Under the pieces are notes generated by a model. The model ran no database searches. It worked only from the letters and a program-made list of their open reading frames with translations, and had not been told where the DNA came from. DNA of 64,000 nt from NCBI RefSeq assembly GCF_004010155.1, contig NZ_RRYH01000012.1, forward strand, positions 155,054 through 219,053. The letters are read 5' to 3'. Shown piece by piece: positions 58,634-64,000 of this stretch; the first letter of the stretch is position 1; each line of letters starts with the position of its first letter. Position numbers and translations under genes: made by a program. The DNA comes from Solirhodobacter olei (GTDB taxonomy: Bacteria; Pseudomonadota; Alphaproteobacteria; Rhodobacterales; Rhodobacteraceae).

Positions 58634-58653
58634 CCCCCTCCGCCTGAAGAACG

Positions 58654-58727
58654 TCCAGCGCTCACCCGTCCCGGCGGCGGGCGGGCGCTGGCCCCAGGGG
58701 GCCTCCCAACCGCCATTTCGGGCCGGG
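58654..58727 (+). repeat. Intergenic repeat, copy F (diverged)
   Basis: GTCCAGCGCTCACCCGTCCC, GGGCGGGCGCTGGCCCC and CCATTTCGGGCCGGGG appear in the same order as in copy B, with gaps and without the palindrome. It lies between the DoxX stop and the bidirectional terminator. Confidence 0.55.
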
Positions 58728-58741
58728 GCAGGCCGAAAACG

Positions 58742-58774
58742 AAAAACCCCCGCCGGTCGCCCGGCGGGGGTTTT
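58742..58774. terminator. Bidirectional terminator between DoxX and rplP
   Basis: CCCCCGCCGG (58747-58756) and CCGGCGGGGG (58761-58770) form a perfect 10-bp stem with a four-base loop, flanked by AAAAA on the left and TTTT on the right. It can stop DoxX transcription from the left and S10-operon transcription after rplP from the right. Confidence 0.93.
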
Positions 58775-58814
58775 CATTCCGTGCGGTGCGCGGTGAACGC
58801 GGACCGCTATCCGA

Positions 58815-59228
58815 TCACCAGTCCTCGCGGGCGATGATCCGGGTCTTCACCGGCAGCTTCATCGCCGCCAGGCGCAGGCCCTCGCGGGCGATGTCCTCGG
58901 AGACGCCGTCGATCTCGAACATGATCCGGCCCGGCTTCACCTTGGCCGCCCAGAAGTCGACGGAGCCCTTACCCTTACCCATCCGGACTTCGGTGGGCTT
59001 GGAGGTGACCGGAACGTCCGGGAAGATCCGGATCCAGACCCGGCCCTGACGCTTCATGTGACGGGTCAGAGCGCGGCGTGCCGCCTCGATCTGGCGCGCG
59101 GTGACACGTTCCGGCTCAGTCGCCTTCAGCCCGAAGGAGCCGAAGTTCAGCAGGAAGCCGCCCTTGGCTTCGCCGTGAATCCGGCCCTTGTGCTGTTTGC
59201 GGAACTTTGTGCGCTTGGGTTGCAGCAT
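58815..59228 (-). CDS. rplP: 50S ribosomal protein L16
   Basis: The 137-residue protein starts [19 protein letters not shown] and has [24 protein letters not shown] core sequence. It contacts the peptidyl transferase region. It is followed by a strong terminator rather than rpmC. Confidence 0.99.
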   Translation of the reverse strand: MLQPKRTKFRKQHKGRIHGEAKGGFLLNFGSFGLKATEPERVTARQIEAARRALTRHMKRQGRVWIRIFPDVPVTSKPTEVRMGKGKGSVDFWAAKVKPGRIMFEIDGVSEDIAREGLRLAAMKLPVKTRIIAREDW

Positions 59229-59240
59229 CTTCTCGCCTCC

Positions 59241-59951
59241 TTAGCGGGCGTCGCGGCGCGGCGGGCGGCCAGCGCCACCCTCGTTCGCCTCGGACTGCCG
59301 ACGGTCGTGCGCCTGCGGGTCATGCTCCAGGATCTCGCCCTTGTAGATCCAGACCTTGACGCCGATGATCCCGTAGGCGGTCTTCGCCTCGTGGGTCGCA
59401 TAGTCGATGTCCGCACGCAGCGTGTGCAGCGGCACCTGACCTTCGCGGTACCATTCGGTCCGGGCGATCTCGGCGCCGCCGAGACGGCCGCCGACGTTGA
59501 CCCGGATGCCGAGGGCACCCATGCGCATCGCGTTCTGCACCGCACGCTTCATCGCGCGGCGGAACGAGACCCGACGCTCGAGCTGCTGGGTGATCGACTC
59601 GGCCACCAGCTGCGCGTCCAGCTCCGGCTTGCGGACCTCGACGATGTTCAGGTGCAGCTCGGAAGCGGTGAAGTTCGCCAGCTTCTTGCGCAGGGTTTCG
59701 ATATCGGCGCCCTTCTTGCCGATGATCACGCCCGGACGCGCGGTGTGGATCGTCACGCGGCACTTCTTGTGCGGCCGCTCTATGATCACGCGGGAAACAC
59801 CGGCCTGCTTGACCTCGTTGAAGATGAACTCGCGCATCTTCAGGTCTTCCAGCAGCAGATCGCCGTATTCCTTGCTATCGGCGTACCAGCGGCTGTCCCA
59901 GGTCCGGTTGACCTGCAGGCGCATCCCGATCGGATTAACCTTCTGACCCAT
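59241..59951 (-). CDS. rpsC: 30S ribosomal protein S3
   Basis: The 236-residue protein has a KH domain ([20 protein letters not shown]) and the mRNA-entry C-terminal domain with GIKV-like [12 protein letters not shown]. The tail is rich in charged residues. Its ATG overlaps the rplV stop (TAATG). Confidence 0.99.
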   Translation of the reverse strand: MGQKVNPIGMRLQVNRTWDSRWYADSKEYGDLLLEDLKMREFIFNEVKQAGVSRVIIERPHKKCRVTIHTARPGVIIGKKGADIETLRKKLANFTASELHLNIVEVRKPELDAQLVAESITQQLERRVSFRRAMKRAVQNAMRMGALGIRVNVGGRLGGAEIARTEWYREGQVPLHTLRADIDYATHEAKTAYGIIGVKVWIYKGEILEHDPQAHDRRQSEANEGGAGRPPRRDAR

Positions 59952-60343
59952 TACGCTTGCTCCCCAGCTTGAGCTTCGACCTGACGCACCTTGATGGTCA
60001 GTTCCGAGAACGGCTTCACGATCTTGCCGAACCGGCCCCGGGCGCGGGGATGGCCGCGCTTCATGATCAGGTTCTTGCCGACATAGGCCTCGGCGACGAC
60101 GAGCTCGTCGACGTCCAGCCCATGGTTGTTCTCGGCATTGGCGACGGCCGATTGCAGGCACTTGAGCACGTCGCCCGCAATGCGCTTCTTCGAGAAGGTG
60201 AGGTCGGCCATGGCCTTCTCGACCTTCTTGCCGCGGATGAGCCCGGCGACGAGGTTCAGCTTCTGAGGGCTGGTGCGCAGCATGCGCGCCTTGGCCATCG
60301 CCTCGTTCTCGGCCACGCGGCGCGGATTCTTGTCCTTACCCAT
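59951..60343 (-). CDS. rplV: 50S ribosomal protein L22
   Basis: The 130-residue protein lines the exit tunnel. [20 protein letters not shown] and [19 protein letters not shown] are its diagnostic blocks. It has a short N-terminal extension ([15 protein letters not shown]), seen in the lineage. Confidence 0.98.
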   Translation of the reverse strand: MGKDKNPRRVAENEAMAKARMLRTSPQKLNLVAGLIRGKKVEKAMADLTFSKKRIAGDVLKCLQSAVANAENNHGLDVDELVVAEAYVGKNLIMKRGHPRARGRFGKIVKPFSELTIKVRQVEAQAGEQA

Positions 60344-60346
60344 GGC

Positions 60347-60625
60347 TTACTTCCTCTTCGCTTTCTTGTCGGCGGCGTGACCGTAGTAGGTCCGCGTCGG
60401 CGAATATTCCCCGAACTTCTGGCCGATCATCTCTTCGGTGACGTTCACCGGGATATGCTTCTTGCCGTTGTAGACGCCGAAGGTCAGGCCCACGAATTGC
60501 GGCAGAATCGTCGACCGCCGGGACCAGATCTTGATGACGTCGCTGCGCCCGCTCTCGCGCGCCTTCTCTGCCTTCTTCAGCAGATAGGCGTCGACGAAGG
60601 GACCCTTCCAAACTGAACGCGCCAT
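60347..60625 (-). CDS. rpsS: 30S ribosomal protein S19
   Basis: The 92-residue head protein starts [18 protein letters not shown] and contains [20 protein letters not shown] and [18 protein letters not shown]. It is 3 bases from rplB. Confidence 0.99.
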   Translation of the reverse strand: MARSVWKGPFVDAYLLKKAEKARESGRSDVIKIWSRRSTILPQFVGLTFGVYNGKKHIPVNVTEEMIGQKFGEYSPTRTYYGHAADKKAKRK

Positions 60626-60628
60626 GGA

Positions 60629-61465
60629 TTACCGCCCCTTCTTCGCGCTGCGCCGACGAACGATGAGCTTGTCCGTCGTCTTGTTGCTCCGCGTCTTGCG
60701 GCCCTTGGTGTCCTTACCCCAGGGCGTGACCGGCGTCCGGCCGCCCGAGGTGCGGCCTTCACCGCCGCCGTGCGGGTGGTCGATCGGGTTCATGGCAACG
60801 CCGCGGACGGTCGGGCGGATGCCCATGTGCCGCTTGCGGCCCGCCTTGCCCAGGTTCTGGTTCGAGTTGTCCGGGTTGGACACGGCGCCGATGGTCGCCA
60901 TGCACTCCTGCCGCACGAGCCGCAGCTCGCCCGAGGAGAGGCGGATCTGCGCATATCCGCCGTCACGACCGACAAACTGGGCATAGGTGCCCGCGGCGCG
61001 CGCGATCTGGCCGCCCTTGCCGGGCTTCAGCTCGACGTTGTGGACGATCGTGCCGATCGGCATGCCGGAGAACGGCATCGCGTTGCCCGGCTTCACGTCG
61101 GTCTTGGCGCCGGCGATCACCTGGTCGCCAACTGCAAGCCGTTGCGGCGCGAGGATATAGGCCAGTTCGCCGTCCTTGTACTTGATCAGCGCGATGAAGG
61201 CGGTCCGGTTCGGATCGTATTCGATCCGCTCGACGGTCGCCGGGACATCGAACTTCCGGCGCTTGAAATCGACGATGCGATAGAGACGCTTCGCGCCCCC
61301 ACCCTTGTGCCACATCGTGATCCGTCCGGTATTGTTCCGTCCGCCGGTCTTCGTAAGACCCTGGGTCAGGGTCTTGACCGGGCGGCCTTTCCAAAGCTCC
61401 GAACGGTCGATCAGTACCAGCCCGCGCTGGCCAGGCGTCGTCGGATTATACGACTTGAGTGCCAT
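60629..61465 (-). CDS. rplB: 50S ribosomal protein L2
   Basis: The 278-residue protein near the peptidyl transferase centre has the highly conserved block [19 protein letters not shown] with the essential histidine. Upstream is a 457-base gap with a terminator for rplW, so it must have its own promoter; a TATAGA (complement of 61610-61615) is the only candidate -10 and lacks a good -35. Confidence 0.99.
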   Translation of the reverse strand: MALKSYNPTTPGQRGLVLIDRSELWKGRPVKTLTQGLTKTGGRNNTGRITMWHKGGGAKRLYRIVDFKRRKFDVPATVERIEYDPNRTAFIALIKYKDGELAYILAPQRLAVGDQVIAGAKTDVKPGNAMPFSGMPIGTIVHNVELKPGKGGQIARAAGTYAQFVGRDGGYAQIRLSSGELRLVRQECMATIGAVSNPDNSNQNLGKAGRKRHMGIRPTVRGVAMNPIDHPHGGGEGRTSGGRTPVTPWGKDTKGRKTRSNKTTDKLIVRRRSAKKGR

Positions 61466-61548
61466 GCTTTCTGTCTTCCGTTGCTTTGCGGGCCTTAGGC
61501 CCGTCTCTTCGAAATCAAGGGCCCCGAAGGTCCCCGGTTAAGTCACAT

Positions 61549-61571
61549 GGCCCCGGAACGAATCCGAGGCC
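61549..61571. other. Small hairpin related to that at 54458-54480
   Basis: GGCCCCGGA, loop ACGAA, TCCGAGGCC, one mismatch in a 9-bp stem. The shared loop and stem sequence with 54458-54480 suggests a second, short repeat family. Confidence 0.5.
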
Positions 61572-61664
61572 ACGCGACCGTGGCGAGGTATCAGAGGCCG
61601 GAGGGGTTGTCTATAGCCACAAGGCGATTTCGCCACGGTCCCTCCACCCCAAGACCACAGAAGG

Positions 61665-61838
61665 CAGCGCCCGACCGCGGGTGGGCGCACCCCACGCCCC
61701 CGGCCGGTCCCTTTTCGGTGACGCTCCCCCTCCGCCATCCCCCTCTGCGAGGGCGAAGAAGCGCCCGCCCGTCCGGGCGGCCGGGCGCTGCCCGGCGGTG
61801 CGTGCCGCACCGCGGATCGGGCCGGGCGCTGCCCGTAG
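61665..61838 (+). repeat. Intergenic repeat, copy G (compound)
   Basis: GCAGCGCCCGACCGCGGG and TGGGCGC start it, and GGGCGCTGCCCGGCGG and CGCGGATCGGGCCGGGCGC follow at about 61783-61830, both shared with copy E at 14462-14508. Together with the terminator this accounts for most of the 457 bases between rplB and rplW. No gene is evident. Confidence 0.55.
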
Positions 61839-61867
61839 GGTCCGCATCCCCCAAGCGTCCTCCCGAA

Positions 61868-61899
61868 AGCGAAAAGGCCCCCCGCCTTCGCGAGGGGCC
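61868..61899 (-). terminator. Terminator after rplW
   Basis: On the minus strand GGCCCCTCGC, loop GAAG, GCGGGGGGCC form a 10-bp stem (one G-T pair), followed by TTTTCGCTTT, 24 bases after the rplW stop. Confidence 0.88.
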
Positions 61900-61922
61900 C
61901 TCTCAAGTCCTGTCCGATCGGC

Positions 61923-62219
61923 TCAGAGGCCGGTCGTCACGTCAATCGTGTTGCCTTCCTCGAGCGTGACATAGGCTTTCTTGACGTCGTTCCGGCGGCC
62001 GGGCTGGCCACGGAACTTCTTCACCTTGCCCTTGGTGATGGTGGTGTTGACCGCCTTCACCTTCACGCCGAACAGCTCCTCGACCGCTTCCTTGATCTGC
62101 GGCTTGGTCGAGTCCATCGCCACCTGGAACACGACGGCATTGGCCTCCGAGGCCATGGTCGCCTTCTCGGTGATGATCGGCTTGCGGATCACGTCGTAAT
62201 GTTCGGGTTTCGCGCTCAT
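61923..62219 (-). CDS. rplW: 50S ribosomal protein L23
   Basis: The 98-residue protein at the tunnel exit docks trigger factor and [23 protein letters not shown] and [17 protein letters not shown] are diagnostic. It overlaps rplD by four bases but, unusually, is followed by a terminator. Confidence 0.98.
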   Translation of the reverse strand: MSAKPEHYDVIRKPIITEKATMASEANAVVFQVAMDSTKPQIKEAVEELFGVKVKAVNTTITKGKVKKFRGQPGRRNDVKKAYVTLEEGNTIDVTTGL

Positions 62220-62836
62220 TTCAGTCGCGCCTCCAGAGCTTCGACACCCGCCTTGGTCAGCACGAGCTGATCGCGGCGCAGGATGTCATAGACGTTCGCG
62301 CCCATCGTCGGCAGCACGTCGATGCCTTCGATGTTGCGCGCGGCGCGGGCGAAGTTCTCGTTCACCTCGGCCCCGTCGATGATGAGGACGCGCTTCCAAC
62401 CAAGTTCCTTCGCCGCCTTGGCGAGGAACGCGGTCTTGCCTTCCTTCATCTCGATCGAGTCGAGCACGATAAGCTCGCCCGCCTTGGCCTTGGCCGAAAG
62501 CGCATGCTTCAGGCCGAGGGCGCGGAACTTCTTCGGCAGCTCATGGGCGTGGCTGCGGGGCGTCGGGCCCTTGTAGACACCACCGTGACGGAAGATCGGC
62601 GCCTTCTTGGACCCGTGACGCGCGCCACCGGTGCCCTTCTGGCGGTAGATCTTCTTCGTCGAGTAGCTGACGTCCGACTTGCCCAGCACCGAGTGGGTGC
62701 CGGCCTGGGCCTTGGCCCGCTGCCAGCGCACGACACGGTGCAGGATGTCGGCCCGCGGCTCGAGACCGAAGATCTCGTCCGAAAGCTCGATCGAGCCCGC
62801 CTTCTTGGCGTCGAGCTGGATCACATCGAGTTTCAT
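62216..62836 (-). CDS. rplD: 50S ribosomal protein L4
   Basis: The 206-residue protein has the RNA-contacting loop [19 protein letters not shown]. In E. coli L4 represses the S10 operon; whether this holds here is unknown. It overlaps both rplC and rplW by four bases. Confidence 0.99.
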   Translation of the reverse strand: MKLDVIQLDAKKAGSIELSDEIFGLEPRADILHRVVRWQRAKAQAGTHSVLGKSDVSYSTKKIYRQKGTGGARHGSKKAPIFRHGGVYKGPTPRSHAHELPKKFRALGLKHALSAKAKAGELIVLDSIEMKEGKTAFLAKAAKELGWKRVLIIDGAEVNENFARAARNIEGIDVLPTMGANVYDILRRDQLVLTKAGVEALEARLK

Positions 62837-63567
62837 TCCGTCGCTCCTTCAGCCGGGGCTTCGGCAGCCACTTCGGGAGCGGCGTCCACCTTGGCCGATT
62901 TCAACGCGGCCGGCAGCGGCAGATCCTTGGGCGCAGCCTTCTTCACCGCGTCCTTGATCGTGACCCAGCCGCCCTTCGAGCCGGGAACCGCGCCCTTGAC
63001 CATGATCAGGCCACGGTCGGCGTCGGTGCGGACGACCTGCAGGTTCTGCGTGGTCACCCGGACGGCGCCGAGATGGCCGGCCATCTTCTTGCCCTTGAAC
63101 ACCTTGCCGGGGTCCTGGCACTGGCCGGTCGAGCCGTGCGAGCGGTGGCTGATCGACACGCCGTGCGAGGCGCGCAGACCGCCGAAGTTGTGCCGCTTCA
63201 TCGCACCGGCAAAACCCTTACCGATCGAGGTGCCCGCCACGTCCACGAACTGGCCTTCCAGGTAGTGGTCCGCGGTGATCTCCTCGCCGACGCCGATCAG
63301 GTTGTCCGGGCTGACCCGGAATTCCGTGATCTTGCGCTTCGGCGCGACACTGGCCTTGGCGAAATGACCGCGCATCGGCGCCGTGGTACGGTTCGCCTTC
63401 GCGGTTCCTGCGCCGAGCTGAACGGCGGTGTAGCCGTCCTTCTCAGCGGTACGCTGCGCCACGACTTGCAGGCTGTCCAGCTGCAGAACGGTAACAGGAA
63501 CCTGCTTGCCGTCCTCCAGGAACAACCGGGTCATGCCCAGCTTCCTTGCGATAACTCCAGAGCGCAT
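62833..63567 (-). CDS. rplC: 50S ribosomal protein L3
   Basis: The 244-residue protein starts [20 protein letters not shown] and includes [20 protein letters not shown] with the methylatable glutamine. It has an alanine/glutamate-rich C-terminal extension (about 25 residues). ATG 63567 fits the family start. Confidence 0.99.
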   Translation of the reverse strand: MRSGVIARKLGMTRLFLEDGKQVPVTVLQLDSLQVVAQRTAEKDGYTAVQLGAGTAKANRTTAPMRGHFAKASVAPKRKITEFRVSPDNLIGVGEEITADHYLEGQFVDVAGTSIGKGFAGAMKRHNFGGLRASHGVSISHRSHGSTGQCQDPGKVFKGKKMAGHLGAVRVTTQNLQVVRTDADRGLIMVKGAVPGSKGGWVTIKDAVKKAAPKDLPLPAALKSAKVDAAPEVAAEAPAEGATE

Positions 63568-63577
63568 TTCCGCCCCC

Positions 63578-63886
63578 TTAAACCTTGATTTCCACATCCA
63601 CGCCGGCCGCGAGGTCGAGCTTCATCAGCGCGTCCACGGTCTGCGGGGTGGGATCGACGATGTCCAAAAGCCGCTTGTGGGTCCGGATTTCCCACTGGTC
63701 GCGCGACTTCTTGTCGATATGCGGGCCGCGGAGCACGGTGAATTTCTCCACCTTGTTCGGCAGCGGGATAGGACCCCGCACCGTCGCCCCGGTCCGCTTG
63801 GCCGTGTTCACGATTTCCAGCGTGCTGGCATCCAGCACGCGGTAATCGAAGGCCTTCAGCCGGATTCGAATGGTTTGACCTTGCAT
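63578..63886 (-). CDS. rpsJ: 30S ribosomal protein S10
   Basis: The 102-residue protein starts [19 protein letters not shown], with [20 protein letters not shown]. Besides its ribosomal role it can act with NusB in antitermination. It is 10 bases from rplC and 54 from tuf. Confidence 0.99.
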   Translation of the reverse strand: MQGQTIRIRLKAFDYRVLDASTLEIVNTAKRTGATVRGPIPLPNKVEKFTVLRGPHIDKKSRDQWEIRTHKRLLDIVDPTPQTVDALMKLDLAAGVDVEIKV

Positions 63887-63940
63887 CTTCCTGCCCTCTG
63901 GCTGGGAGGAGCGACGCCGGATGGCGCCGCCCCCGCCAGA

Positions 63941-64000
63941 TTACGCGATGATCTTCGAGACGACGCCGGCGCCGACGGTACGGCCGCCTTCACGGATGGC
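63941..64000 (-). CDS. tuf: Elongation factor Tu, C-terminal fragment
   Basis: The minus strand reads AIREGGRTVGAGVVSKIIA then TAA, the end of EF-Tu's third domain. The rest lies beyond the window. Its position before rpsJ shows that the str and S10 operons adjoin, as in most proteobacteria. Confidence 0.95.
   Translation of the reverse strand, partial: AIREGGRTVGAGVVSKIIA

Overview
This window is high-GC core-genome DNA from an alphaproteobacterium, almost certainly a member of the Rhodobacterales (Rhodobacteraceae). The evidence is the fbcFBC-type bc1 operon, the bztABCD amino-acid transporter first described in Rhodobacter capsulatus, the pckA/chvI-chvG-hprK-rapZ-EIIA-HPr neighbourhood, a probable methylsuccinyl-CoA dehydrogenase, adk placed between secY and rpsM, and an ATP12-type F1 assembly factor. 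I saw no prophage, insertion sequence, CRISPR array, rRNA or tRNA.

Layout. 1-4.7 kb: the end of a probable cytochrome, an FMN-binding PaiB-like protein, a glutathione transferase and petABC (cytochrome bc1). 4.9-8.3 kb: a thiamine ABC transporter (thiBPQ) behind a clear TPP riboswitch whose expression platform can be read base by base. 8.6-16.5 kb: chorismate synthase, an AEC transporter, a WYL regulator divergent from a second glutathione transferase, a CcdA/Tat-exported thioredoxin pair, a DMT permease, HU and AMP nucleosidase. 16.7-24 kb: a lipid acyltransferase, then the PTS-Ntr/ChvGI regulatory cluster facing pckA across an unusually structured 340-bp control region. 24-32 kb: DsbG, small conserved proteins, RecO, an MFS transporter, a reductase, a probable Mcd and a TauE-type permease. 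32-37 kb: DUF1491-era-rnc-lepB-lepB-acpS plus an unrecognised membrane/coiled-coil protein, with two tandem signal peptidases. 37-42 kb: bztABCD. 42-46 kb: a tightly overlapped run rarA-crcB-rluA-type-HAD-ATP12. 46-47.4 kb: a Do-family periplasmic protease.

47.5-64 kb: the ribosomal protein supercluster on the minus strand, from tuf through S10, spc and alpha to rplQ. Gene order is the classical one, but the cluster is broken in three places: a terminator and a 457-bp repeat-bearing gap between rplW and rplB; an oppositely oriented DoxX gene with a bidirectional terminator between rplP and rpmC; and a terminator plus a GFA-family gene between rpmD and rplO. Promoter-like sequences with 17-bp spacers lie just downstream of two breaks (rpmC, rplO) and before rpsM, so the cluster probably works as four or five transcription units.

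A family of GC-rich intergenic repeats (at least seven copies, three carrying a 21-bp palindrome) fills many of the gaps. The most promising items for follow-up are the pckA/chvI control region, the ribosomal-operon breaks, the repeat family, the tandem signal peptidases and the unknown coiled-coil membrane protein. I did not find a clearly new multi-gene system.
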